Assembly (NCBI GenBank): GCA_029219385.1
Contig: JAQXTH010000006.1
Span: 16,903 to 80,902, forward strand
DNA length: 64,000 nucleotides
Direction: 5' to 3'
DNA from: Prevotellaceae bacterium
GTDB lineage: Bacteria > Bacteroidota > Bacteroidia > Bacteroidales > Bacteroidaceae
Shown: piece after piece, positions 53,410 through 63,400 of the stretch
How positions within the stretch are numbered: position 1 is the stretch's first letter
Layout of the letters: each line of letters starts with the position of its first letter
The notes under the pieces: model-generated
Database searches by the model: none
Told to the model about the DNA's origin: nothing
What the model saw: only the letters and a program-made list of their open reading frames with translations
Translations under genes and position numbers: made by a program

Positions 53410-53454
53410 CACAAAAAAGAGGATAAGCCACATCGGCTTATCCTCTTTTTTGTG
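53410..53454 (-). terminator. Terminator after mutB (20-pair perfect stem)
   Basis: A 20-base left arm (CACAAAAAAGAGGATAAGCC) and its exact complement around a 5-base loop; A and T runs on both sides make it bidirectional. It separates mutB from the island. Confidence 0.9.
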
Positions 53455-53522
53455 TGCCTTGCAATGCAAGGGGAATATTCTTTGAAATCCAAATCGGTCT
53501 GTTGAGTTATTTGGGTAAAAGA

Positions 53523-55688
53523 TTATTCTTCGAGCAACAGTTTCATGAGTTCTACGGCAGAGTAGGCAACCGAGGTGCCGGGACCGAAAATGGCAGCCAC
53601 TCCTGCTTTGTAGAGGAAGTCGTAGTCGTTGACGGGTATCACACCTCCGGCTGTCACCACGATGTCTTCGCGGCCAAGTTTCTTGAGCTCTTCAATAACA
53701 GCAGGAATGAGTGTCTTGTGACCGGCGGCGAGAGAACTAACACCGAGAGCATCGACATCGTTTTCTACTGCCTGACGTGCAGACTCGGCCGGAGTTTGGA
53801 ACAACGGTCCCATGTCTACGTCGAAACCGCAATCCGCATAGCCGGTGGCGACCACCTTTGCTCCGCGGTCGTGGCCGTCCTGACCCATTTTGGCAATCAT
53901 GATTCGCGGACGACGACCCTCTTTCTTTGCAAACTCCTCGGTGAGGCGACGTGCCTCCTGGAAATAGTTGTTGTTTTTGCTTTCTGATGAATACACGTTG
54001 GAAATGGTTTTGATTACGGCTTTATAGCGACCCACCACGGCTTCGCAGGCATCAGAGATTTCTCCGAGCGTACATCTGAGACCGGCTGCTTTCACAGCGA
54101 GGTCGAGCAGGTTGTTCTCGCTCTTCTTTCCGTCTTTGAATTCTTGCACACATTTTGTGATTTCGGCAAGGGCTGCTTTGCAGGCTGCCTCATCGCGGTT
54201 TTTGCGCAGTTCGGCGAGCGAGGCCTCTTGTTGTTTGCGCACTGCGGTGTTGTCGATTTCGAGAATGTCGATAGGATCTTCGTGGTCGAGACGATATTTG
54301 TTGATACCGACAATCACCTGCTTGCCGGTGTCTATGCGGCCTTGTGTGCGTGCGGCAGCCTCTTCGATACGCATTTTTGGCACACCGGTTTCAATGGCTT
54401 TTGCCATGCCACCGAGTTTTTCGATTTCCTCGATGTGTGCCCAAGCTTTGTCAACGAGTTCCTGGGTGAGTTTCTCAACATAGTAAGAGCCTGCCCACGG
54501 GTCGATGTGTTTGCACACTTGTGTCTCGTTTTGAATATAGATTTGTGTGTTGCGGGCAATACGGGCTGAAAAGTCGGTGGGCAGGGCGATGGCCTCGTCA
54601 AGGGCGTTGGTGTGGAGTGACTGGGTGTGGCCCAACACGGCAGCCATAGCCTCGATACAGGTGCGGCCCACGTTGTTAAATGGGTCTTGCTCTGTGAGCG
54701 ACCAACCCGAAGTCTGTGAGTGGGTGCGCAGAGCCATCGACTTGGGATTCTTTGCTCCGAAACTCTTCACAATCTTGGCCCACAACAAGCGGCCGGCACG
54801 CATTTTTGCGATTTCCATGAAGTGGTTCACGCCAATGGCCCAGAAGAATGAGAGGCGCGGAGCGAAAGCATCCACGTCGATGCCGGCGTTGACACCTGCG
54901 CGGAGGTAGTCGATACCATCGGCCAGAGTGTAGGCCAATTCTATGTCGGCGGTTGCTCCGGCTTCCTGCATGTGATAGCCCGATATGGAGATAGAATTGA
55001 ATTTAGGCATCTTTTGAGAAGTAAACTCAAAGATGTCGGCGATAATCTTCATTGAGAATGCAGGCGGATATATATATGTGTTGCGCACCATAAACTCTTT
55101 GAGGATATCGTTTTGAATCGTGCCGGCCATTTCTTCGAGTTTGGCTCCTTGTTCCAGACCTGCGTTGATATAGAATGCGAGAATGGGCAACACGGCTCCG
55201 TTCATGGTCATCGACACCGACATTTTGTTGAGGGGAATGCCGGCAAACAACACCTTCATGTTTTCGAGTGAGCAGATAGACACACCGGCCTTGCCCACGT
55301 CGCCTATCACACGTTCGTTGTCGGGGTCGTAGCCACGGTGTGTGGGCAGGTCGAATGCCACCGACAGACCTTTCTGGCCACTGGCGAGGTTGCGACGATA
55401 GAAAGCGTTGCTCTCTTCTGCTGTCGAGAAACCGGCATATTGACGAATGGTCCACGGGCGGAAAGGATACATCATGCTATACGGACCACGCAGGAAGGGC
55501 GGAATGCCGGCGGCAAAGTCGAGGTGCTCCATGCCTTCGAGGTCTTCTTTAGTATAGACAGGCTGAATGTCTATCTGTTCGGGAGTTTTCCAGTTGGCAC
55601 TAATGCCTTTCTCCTTTTGCCAGTCTTGGCCGTTTTTGGCTTCAATACCGGCATAAATGTTTATGTTGTTGAATGTTTTTCTTGCCAT
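53523..55688 (-). CDS. mutB: Methylmalonyl-CoA mutase large (catalytic) subunit
   Basis: 721 residues from ATG 55688; the tracked start at 55751 adds 21 residues read from the end of mutA. B12-dependent isomerisation between methylmalonyl-CoA and succinyl-CoA, used for propionate production in this phylum. TIM-barrel part shows [48 protein letters not shown] and [16 protein letters not shown]; the C-terminal cobalamin domain has [20 protein letters not shown] with the cobalt-ligand histidine (DxHxxG), and [12 protein letters not shown]. It starts 4 bases after mutA. Epimerase and decarboxylase genes are not in the window. Confidence 0.96.
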   Translation of the reverse strand: MARKTFNNINIYAGIEAKNGQDWQKEKGISANWKTPEQIDIQPVYTKEDLEGMEHLDFAAGIPPFLRGPYSMMYPFRPWTIRQYAGFSTAEESNAFYRRNLASGQKGLSVAFDLPTHRGYDPDNERVIGDVGKAGVSICSLENMKVLFAGIPLNKMSVSMTMNGAVLPILAFYINAGLEQGAKLEEMAGTIQNDILKEFMVRNTYIYPPAFSMKIIADIFEFTSQKMPKFNSISISGYHMQEAGATADIELAYTLADGIDYLRAGVNAGIDVDAFAPRLSFFWAIGVNHFMEIAKMRAGRLLWAKIVKSFGAKNPKSMALRTHSQTSGWSLTEQDPFNNVGRTCIEAMAAVLGHTQSLHTNALDEAIALPTDFSARIARNTQIYIQNETQVCKHIDPWAGSYYVEKLTQELVDKAWAHIEEIEKLGGMAKAIETGVPKMRIEEAAARTQGRIDTGKQVIVGINKYRLDHEDPIDILEIDNTAVRKQQEASLAELRKNRDEAACKAALAEITKCVQEFKDGKKSENNLLDLAVKAAGLRCTLGEISDACEAVVGRYKAVIKTISNVYSSESKNNNYFQEARRLTEEFAKKEGRRPRIMIAKMGQDGHDRGAKVVATGYADCGFDVDMGPLFQTPAESARQAVENDVDALGVSSLAAGHKTLIPAVIEELKKLGREDIVVTAGGVIPVNDYDFLYKAGVAAIFGPGTSVAYSAVELMKLLLEE

Positions 55689-55692
55689 AGCT

Positions 55693-57534
55693 TTAAATTC
55701 CCAATTTAGCGTTAAACTCTTTGAGTGTCTGGAGTTGGTCCACACGCACATGAATAAAGTTTTCTATGCCGGCGGCTTTGAGTTCATCGCTGCAGGCGGG
55801 TGCACCTGCCACAACAAACATTGCACTGTCGCCTACGGCCTTGAATGCGGGGATAGCATATTCTGCATATTCGTCGTCGCTTGAGCAGAGCACCACGATG
55901 TCGGCTCCGGCCTCGCGTGCGGCAGCGGCTCCGGCCTCTACGGTCTCAAAGCCGAGGTTGTCGATCACTTTATATCCGGCGGCGGCGAGGAAGTTGCAGC
56001 TGAATTGTGCGCGAGCCTGGCGCATGGCGAGGTTACCTATGGTCAGCATAAATGCCACGGGCACTTTCTCTGCCTTCTCTGTGGTGAGGCGCAGATTTTC
56101 AAAGTCGCTTGCCAAGCGCGAAGCTTTGATGGCAGTAATCTCTGTTTCGTTTCCGCAACATTTGCAGCAGCATTTTGTCGGGGTCTTGCCTTCGCTCGTC
56201 TCGGTGAAGTTGGGGAATTGGTTTGTGCCGAGAATAAACTCCTTGCGTTTGCCGGCGTTGGCGTGACGCTTGGCGTTGGTCTCGGTGATGGTGGTTTGCA
56301 CCTTGCCGGCTTTTGCCTGGGCGAGGAAAGCTCCGTCTTCTTCAACAGCGAGGAAGAGAGCCCATGCCTGTTGGGCGAGGGCATCGGTGAGGTGCTCAAG
56401 GAAGTAACTGCCGCCTGCCACGTCAACGATTTTGTCGAAGTGGCATTCTTCTTTCAATAAAAGTTGTTGATTGCGGGCAATGCGCTCGGCAAATTCTGTG
56501 GGAGTTTCAAAGGTCTCGTCAAACGGTGTCACCACAATACTCTCCACACCTGCCAAGGCGGCCGACATGGTTTCGGTCTGTGTGCGCAGCATATTTACAT
56601 AGCTGTCAAACAGCGTGAGGTTATATGTGGTGGTGGTGGCGCATACGTGCATCTTTGCGCTTTCCTTGCAAGGAGTATATTGACTCACGATTTGTGCCCA
56701 AAGGAGGCGTGCAGCGCGGAACTTTGCGATTTCCATAAAGTAGACGCCGTTTATGCCCATGTTGAACTTTATGTTTTGTGCTGCCAATTCGGGTGAAACT
56801 CCGGCATCGACCATTTCTTGCAGATATTCGTTACCCCAAGCGAGAGCGTAGCCGAGTTCTTGATAACTGAAGGCTCCACTGTTGGTGAGAGTGGCGGAAT
56901 TGACAGCCACACCGCGGAAATTGGGATATTCGGCAAGCGTTTCGACAACCTCTTTCAGTTGTGCTAACAGAGCAGAGGTGTCTTTTCCTTTAGAGAGCAT
57001 TTTCTCGATCGGGTCAAAAGAGATTGAGCCTTTCACAGCTTCCTTTGCATAGCCTTTCTTGGTGAAATAGTCGGCCAAGAGTTTTGCAAGTTCTGCTGTG
57101 TGGCGTTGGCAGGTCGTGAAATTGAGTTCCACGCAGTCGGCGCAGATACCGTCGAGCAGGGTCTCGATGTAGTCGGCATTCAATTTCTCGGCAGGCACCT
57201 TGAAACCCAGCGAGTCAATTCCCTTGTTGAGAATGTCGAGGGCCTTGGTGTTGGCTTCCTTGGCACAGTCGCACTTAATGTTTTGGCGCACATACCAAAT
57301 GTTGTTGGCGGTTTTGTTGCCTCTGACGTATGGAAATTCGCCGGGGAGGGCGTTTGTCGCAGCGAGGTCTTTGATGTCCTCTCTTTGATAGAAAGGTTGC
57401 ACGTCAAAACCCTCATTGGTGCGCCATACCATTCGCTTGTTGAAATCTGCTCCTTTCAGGTCTACCTGAATTTTGTCGAGCCATTCTTGTTTGCTGACAG
57501 GAGCGAAATCAGAAAAGAGTTTCTTGTTTTCCAT
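55693..57534 (-). CDS. mutA: Methylmalonyl-CoA mutase small subunit
   Basis: 613 residues from ATG 57534 ([20 protein letters not shown]); the tracked start at 57576 adds 14 residues. Structural partner of MutB with the same two-domain shape. The barrel part keeps [20 protein letters not shown] and [20 protein letters not shown], while the C-terminal domain has lost the DxHxxG cobalamin ligand ([20 protein letters not shown] in the equivalent region), as expected for a non-catalytic subunit. Promoter with correct spacing upstream at 57581-57610. A C-C/G-C cluster CCCKCCGNE near residue 480 is an oddity. Confidence 0.94.
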   Translation of the reverse strand: MENKKLFSDFAPVSKQEWLDKIQVDLKGADFNKRMVWRTNEGFDVQPFYQREDIKDLAATNALPGEFPYVRGNKTANNIWYVRQNIKCDCAKEANTKALDILNKGIDSLGFKVPAEKLNADYIETLLDGICADCVELNFTTCQRHTAELAKLLADYFTKKGYAKEAVKGSISFDPIEKMLSKGKDTSALLAQLKEVVETLAEYPNFRGVAVNSATLTNSGAFSYQELGYALAWGNEYLQEMVDAGVSPELAAQNIKFNMGINGVYFMEIAKFRAARLLWAQIVSQYTPCKESAKMHVCATTTTYNLTLFDSYVNMLRTQTETMSAALAGVESIVVTPFDETFETPTEFAERIARNQQLLLKEECHFDKIVDVAGGSYFLEHLTDALAQQAWALFLAVEEDGAFLAQAKAGKVQTTITETNAKRHANAGKRKEFILGTNQFPNFTETSEGKTPTKCCCKCCGNETEITAIKASRLASDFENLRLTTEKAEKVPVAFMLTIGNLAMRQARAQFSCNFLAAAGYKVIDNLGFETVEAGAAAAREAGADIVVLCSSDDEYAEYAIPAFKAVGDSAMFVVAGAPACSDELKAAGIENFIHVRVDQLQTLKEFNAKLGI

Positions 57535-57580
57535 TATTGTTTTAAGTATGATTAAAATGTTGCTTAACTTATTCAATCTT

Positions 57581-57620
57581 CAAAGGTAAGCCTTTTTTTA
57601 TTTCCGACAAGGTTTTGTCG
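57581..57620 (-). promoter_or_regulatory. Promoter of mutAB with overlapping palindrome
   Basis: Minus-strand TTG (57608-57610) and TACCTTTG (57581-57588) are 19 bases apart. The palindrome CGACAA-GGTT-TTGTCG (57605-57620) covers the -33 element and is a plausible operator. Confidence 0.55.
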
Positions 57621-57742
57621 TAGGAAAAATAAAAAAGCGTATTTTTGTGTTGCAATCATGGTGGAGTTTGGCTATAAATATGCAACTTTGCTGTTGTTGT
57701 GTGCTGTGTGGCACAGTGTGGTTTTTATTTTAATTTTTGGAT

Positions 57743-60208
57743 ATGCAGTTGAAGAACAGAAAAAAATTATCGTGGTGTCGTTTTGTTGTTGCCGTGTGTG
57801 TGTTGTTGTCATTGTTGTCGATTGCTCCTTTGGTGGCAGAGTCGGCAAATGTCGGTGTGGATAAAGGGGAGTGTCGTCTTGCTCCTCATGCCTTTGGGAA
57901 TGTTGACAAGCGTTTGTTGTCTAACTCTTGGGGCGCATATTGGATTGGAGTGCCCGGTGAGAGTCCGCGTGAGTATGGCGTGCGTCTTTTCCGCAAGAAG
58001 ATAGAGGTTGACAAGGCAACGATGGGCGAGCGTTTCCTTGTCCATGTCTCTGCCGATGAGCGTTATAAACTGTATGTCAACGGAGTGCAGGTGAGCGAGG
58101 GGCCGGCGCGTGGCGATATGCTCAACTGGAAGTTTGAGACGATAGACTTGCGTCCTTATCTTCGTGAGGGTGAAAACGTTTTGTGTGCCACAGTGTGGTT
58201 TTTTGCCACTTCCCGACCTGCCGCCCAGACTACATACGGTGAGTGTGGTTTCTTGATGCAGGGCGACACTCCGCGCGAAGATATTGTGAACACCAACAAC
58301 ACTTGGCGCTGCATTTCCAACAAGGCATATTCCATTTGTCGAGAGGGCAGGGTGAGAGGATATTTCGCTGTGGGGCCCAACGAGCAGATCGACATGAAAC
58401 TCTATCCCCACGGTTGGCTCAATCCGGATTTTGACGACACGAAATGGAAAAAGGCCTACGGGCAGTTTCGGGCGGCCATGAAGGGCACTCCCGACTATCC
58501 TTTTCGACAACTTGTAGAGCGCACCATTCCCACGATGCAACATGAGCCGATGAAACCGTTGGTTTTAAGGGAGACAGAGGTTGACGGAAAGAAGACCATT
58601 TTTCCTTTGTCTTCGCAGAAAACTTTTTCTTCATTTAAGGTTGAGGCAAACTCTCGTGCCACGTTCTTGCTCGACCAACAAGAGTTGGCCACCGGCTATC
58701 TCAATATGCTTTTGTCGGGTGGAAAAGACGCAGTCGTAACGATAGGCTATGCCGAGACAATGTTTCAAAAAACTGCATCGGGTTCGCTCTTGCCATTGGG
58801 CAATCGCGACAGTGTCGAGGGAAAAGTGTTCTTGGGCTATAAAGACCGCATTATTTGCGATGGAACCGATAATTTTCGTTTCTCTCCCCTTTGGTGGCGC
58901 ACATGGCGTTATCTCTTGATTGAGGTCGAGACAAAAGACGCTCCACTCTTTGTCAATGAGCTTCGGGGCGAGACCTCCATGTATCCTTTTGAGAGAGTAT
59001 CTTCGTTTTCCGCTCCCGAAGCCCCCATTCTTTCTCGTATGCTCGATGTTGGGTGGCGCACGGCTCGTCTTTGCGCCAACGAGACATACATGGATTGTCC
59101 CTATTATGAACAACTGCAATATTTCGGCGATACACGCATACAGACAATGATAACCATGTTCAATACTCGTGATACCTTCATGGTGAAACAGGCTTTGGAG
59201 ATGGGAATGCAGTCGATGTTTGCCGACGGATTGACCCAAAGTCGCTACCCCTCGTCGATACTTCAGGTTATTTCGAGCTATTCGCTCTCGTGGTGTGGCA
59301 TGGTCTATGACTATTGGATGTATCGCGACGATCCCCTCGAGGTGAAGAAGTTGTTGCCTTCCGTGAGGCGCATTTTAGCATGGTTTGAGCAATATGTGCG
59401 CCCCGATGGCAGCATGGAGAAAATTCCTTTTTGGTTTTTCTGCGACTGGGCGGGCAATTTCCCTCTCGGAATGCCCATACGCCAAGACGACGGCTATTCG
59501 GCATATCAGGAACTTGTCTTTTTGAAATCACTCGAAGAAGCTGCCGCCATGGAGAGAGCCTTGGGCATTGCCGGCATGGCAGAACACTATGAAGCTCTTC
59601 AGAAAAAGATACGCAACAATTTCGTCGAGCGATATTGGGACGAGTCGAAACAACTCTTTGCTGACACCAAAGACCGGCGTAGTTATTCGCAGCACACAAA
59701 CATCATGGCAATACTGTGCGACATATTGCCATCGGCTAAAAACACCGATTTGTGTCGGCGCGTGATTGAAGACAAATCGCTCACCCAAGCCACCATATAT
59801 TTCAGATATTATCTCTTTGCCGCTATGAAAAAAGCAGGTCTTGCCGACCTCTTCCTTGACCAACTCGACATCTGGCGCAACCAACTCGATGAGGGCATGA
59901 CAACATGGGCGGAAATGCCCTCGCCCACGCGTTCCGATTGCCATGCGTGGGGAGCAAGTCCCAATGTCGAACTTTTTCGCATTGTCTTGGGTATAGACAG
60001 CCGTGCGCCCGGTTTCAAAAAAGTGGAGATAAAACCATCGCTTGGAAAATTGCGCGAGGTCAGTGGAATCATTCCTCATCCGCGCGGAGAGATAAGTGTC
60101 TCGCTACGTCTTTTGCCCGATGGCAGACTTGAAAAAGACATTTCCGTGCCCGAGGGAGTGGAGTGTGATTTCGTTTGGCGTGGCAAAACCCACAAAATTT
60201 CGCGATAG
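57743..60208 (+). CDS. GH78-like alpha-L-rhamnosidase
   Basis: 821 residues from ATG 57743; tracked TTG at 57737 rejected. Signal peptide or anchor (FVVAVCVLLSLLSIAPLVAE). N-terminal beta domains with FLVHVSADERYKLYVNGVQV and REGENVLCATVWFFAT, the galactose-binding-like layout of GH78, then an (alpha/alpha)6 barrel. The catalytic region reads ANETYMDCPYYEQLQYFGD, matching the DCPxxEQxxxxGD pattern in which a glutamate acts as general acid, and later WAEMPSPTRSDCHAWGASPN, followed by a C-terminal beta domain. Releases rhamnose from plant or bacterial glycans outside the cytoplasm; substrate detail unknown. Divergent from mutA with no susC/susD genes nearby. Confidence 0.82.
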   Translation: MQLKNRKKLSWCRFVVAVCVLLSLLSIAPLVAESANVGVDKGECRLAPHAFGNVDKRLLSNSWGAYWIGVPGESPREYGVRLFRKKIEVDKATMGERFLVHVSADERYKLYVNGVQVSEGPARGDMLNWKFETIDLRPYLREGENVLCATVWFFATSRPAAQTTYGECGFLMQGDTPREDIVNTNNTWRCISNKAYSICREGRVRGYFAVGPNEQIDMKLYPHGWLNPDFDDTKWKKAYGQFRAAMKGTPDYPFRQLVERTIPTMQHEPMKPLVLRETEVDGKKTIFPLSSQKTFSSFKVEANSRATFLLDQQELATGYLNMLLSGGKDAVVTIGYAETMFQKTASGSLLPLGNRDSVEGKVFLGYKDRIICDGTDNFRFSPLWWRTWRYLLIEVETKDAPLFVNELRGETSMYPFERVSSFSAPEAPILSRMLDVGWRTARLCANETYMDCPYYEQLQYFGDTRIQTMITMFNTRDTFMVKQALEMGMQSMFADGLTQSRYPSSILQVISSYSLSWCGMVYDYWMYRDDPLEVKKLLPSVRRILAWFEQYVRPDGSMEKIPFWFFCDWAGNFPLGMPIRQDDGYSAYQELVFLKSLEEAAAMERALGIAGMAEHYEALQKKIRNNFVERYWDESKQLFADTKDRRSYSQHTNIMAILCDILPSAKNTDLCRRVIEDKSLTQATIYFRYYLFAAMKKAGLADLFLDQLDIWRNQLDEGMTTWAEMPSPTRSDCHAWGASPNVELFRIVLGIDSRAPGFKKVEIKPSLGKLREVSGIIPHPRGEISVSLRLLPDGRLEKDISVPEGVECDFVWRGKTHKISR

Positions 60209-60355
60209 TTGCATAAGTCCAAATCAAAAGACGGATTTAGAAGAAAACCAATCCTGAAGAGTATATTTATGCGCATTTTAAGTTTTTTTTGACTTGAGAA
60301 GTGCGTAAGTATGTTTTTTTTAACGGATTTTTATGGCGGTTTTGTATAAAATAAA
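60209..60355. other. Gap between rhamnosidase and large secreted protein
   Basis: About 150 AT-rich bases. No hairpin terminator is obvious after the rhamnosidase stop, and no ORF is seen. Confidence 0.4.
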
Positions 60356-60363
60356 TATATTTG
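60356..60363 (+). promoter_or_regulatory. -7 box of the large secreted protein gene
   Basis: TATATTTG matches TAnnTTTG 63 bases before ATG 60427. Confidence 0.5.
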
Positions 60364-60426
60364 CGCACTTTTAAATGCGACAAACAGATAAAACCTTTTT
60401 TTATTATTAACTTTAATCAATCTATT

Positions 60427-63400
60427 ATGTTCAAACAAGTACGTTTCACACTTCTCTCGCTCCTTGTCTTATTGGCATTTGGAGCGAACCGGGCGTTTGC
60501 AAACGGCACGCTTGTCGATGGCGTTTATTACATCTTTGATGAAGCCAATCGCACAGCCACCGTTACTTACTCCGGTCCGAGCGTGCCTGCTGCAGCCGGT
60601 GACAATAACGGCTACAGTGGTGACGTTGTCGTACCCGGCTCAGTTTATTACAACGGGTATGAGTACACTGTAACAACGATTGGAGAAGGCGCATTCAAGT
60701 TCGCCAGCATCAACTCTCTCGTGGTTGGTGAGGGCTGTACCACAATCGCCGGTTCGTCATTCAACAATGCAAATATTGCAGTGTCGATGACGCTTCCAAG
60801 CACTGTTACAACCATTTCCGGCGCCGGTGACAATGGTGCGGGTTCCACTTGCCCGACGATTATCATCGGTTCGCTCGAAAAAGGCTCGCAACTTACCGCG
60901 ATCAATGGCAGTTTCATGTACAACGCCAATGTAAATGACGTTTACATGTATGGCACCAATCCTGCCACTACCGTGGGTGCTTATGCGTTCTCCAAGGCTC
61001 CGAAGATTCACGTTCCCGACATCTCGCTTGCTCTCTATCAGGCTTGCGGTTGGGCGAAAGACGGTTGGAGTCGCACACGCAACTTTGTAGGCGATATCAA
61101 CGTTCCCATGAGTTGGGAGGATTTCCAAGCAAATCTTGCAACTTATGTTGCCAAAGGTGTTAAGAAGGGTGACAGTCCCAACACCTTTGCAGAAGGCGAA
61201 GAAGTCAATGCTTATCTGGCTGCTCTTGATGCGGCAAAGGCCATGACAGAAGGTACTTCGAGCGACGACATGAAAGCCGCTGTGAAGACTCTTGAAAATA
61301 CCTATGCTGCTCTTCCCGCTGCCTTACCTCTCACCGAGGGCTATTATTATATGGTAAACAACTATGAGGCATATAATGAGAAGTATGGTGTTTATCCCGC
61401 CATATTTACAGCTCCCGAGTTTGTGAGAAGTTCAGGTGCTTCGGCTTGTCTCTTCGACAAGTTTGATGCCAACAATGCAAACTATATCTATAAGCTTACT
61501 GCAAAAGAAGGTCTCGAGGGAGGCTTCTATGCTCAGAATGCTGCCACCGGTTGGTATCTCAACACCGGTGATGGCGACACATGGTATGGTGAAGTGACCA
61601 CTTGCTCCGAAACTGCTGTCAATGCACAGATATTCAAGGCCTATGGCGTGGGTAACGGTGCTTTCTGGGTGGCAGACGAAACCGATACAAACGTGAGTCG
61701 TGCCATTAGTGGAGCTGCAAGTGTTCCTTCGCGCAACTACGTTTTTGGTTGGACTACATTTGCCGATGTTGTTGCTGACAATCTCAAAGGCTACAACACA
61801 TGGACCCTTATTCCTGTTGCAGAAGAAACGGTTACAACGCTTGTTGCAAAAGCCGAAGAAGAAAAGGCTGCCAAGGCTGCCATTCTTGCAGAACTTGAAC
61901 CTCTCTATGCTTCATTGGCCGACTTGGCAACTGCTGTCAACAACGGTGAGGCTCCCTACGACACCATGAACGAAGAGGTTGTGGCAAACTTCAAAAACGC
62001 ATACGCCACAGCCAAAACTCTCGTTGCCATCAAGAAATACAATCAAGGCGTTTCTTCCGAGACCTACACCAACGGTTTGGCTAATCTCAAAGCCACAAGA
62101 CAGGCTCTCGTTGAGGCAACTCCCGTAAATCTCGAAGATGGTTACTATTATATCGTAAATGCTGCTTCTGATTTCAAGAACAATCACGATGGTCAAAATG
62201 CCGCAATGTGTATCGACGTGGCAGGCGAACCCATCAAATGGGCTCTCTTCGACAACTCTCAGGAGAAATTCGTGATGGAGATAAAGAAGCAGGATAGTGG
62301 CAACTACTTAATCAAGGGTTATTCTACCGGTGCATATTTTGCTTCTACTGAACAACCCGATACCTATTCTAATCCGGTATTTACCTCGCTTGATGCTCCT
62401 GTAGAGCAGATTATCAAGCACTACGAGAAATATTCCGAGGGTGCTTATGTAATCCATAATGTTGTGAACGGATGGGATTGGCATCCCCTGGGCAACAATG
62501 CTGGTAAAGGTGTCAGTGGTAGCATTGTGGGCTGGCCGGCTTATATGTCGGAGGTTTCCACATGGAATTTCGTTAAGGTTACCGACGAAGATTGGGCTGC
62601 AATCGAACAGGGCAAACGCACCGAAGAGGCCAAGGCACTGCTCAACGAGGCAAATCTTGCCCTTCTTGACAATGTTTCCGAGTGGACCACAAACGCTACT
62701 TTGATCAAGAGCGACGCAAGCAACCTTTCGACCAATGCTACTTCGCTCGACCTTGGCAAACTTGTCAATGGCAATCTTAGCGAAACAACCGAGACATGGG
62801 CTCAATATCCTTCTTCTGATGCCTACCTCCAGGTAGAAATCGACGATGCCGATTTGTGCAGCGATTTGCGTCTCTCTATCGCTCCGCGCACCGGTCAATA
62901 CTACAAGGCCGACACTCCCAAGAGTTGGATTGTAACAAAGTCCGATGATGGTGAAAATTGGAGTTATGTGGGTGAATACTCGACCGACCCCGATGCCATT
63001 GCCGAAGGTCAGTTGTTCACATATCCCGTAATCAGTCTTGGCAGCACTGCCAAATATGTGCGTTTCACCTCTCCTGTGGCTATCGAAAATCGCACCGGCA
63101 AGACAACCCACTTTGCCCTCGGCGAGTTTAAACTTGAGTCTGTTTCAGCTGCAGCCACAATCGACGATGCAAATGTAAGCGCGGCTTACACTGCTCTCGT
63201 CAATGCTATCGACGAACTCCGTCAGGCTGTTGATGCAAATACTGTAACCGCAGATCAGAAAACTGCTTTTGAAACTGCTTACGACACCTATGCTGCTGCT
63301 ATAACGGAATACAACATTCCGGGCGGCGTCTGGGAGATTGCATCCGAGGCTACTGCTCCCGCAGCAGGCAAGACCTACGCCATCAAAAACGTGACCAATG

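Noticed and set aside
40509-53454. Island integrated at the tRNA-Leu 3' end with an att direct repeat
   Set aside because: I found no copy of the tRNA 3' end near 53090-53460 and no integrase gene, so tRNA adjacency may be chance.
57658-57864. 68-residue plus-strand ORF before the rhamnosidase
   Set aside because: It overlaps the signal-peptide region of the rhamnosidase in another frame and has no features of its own.
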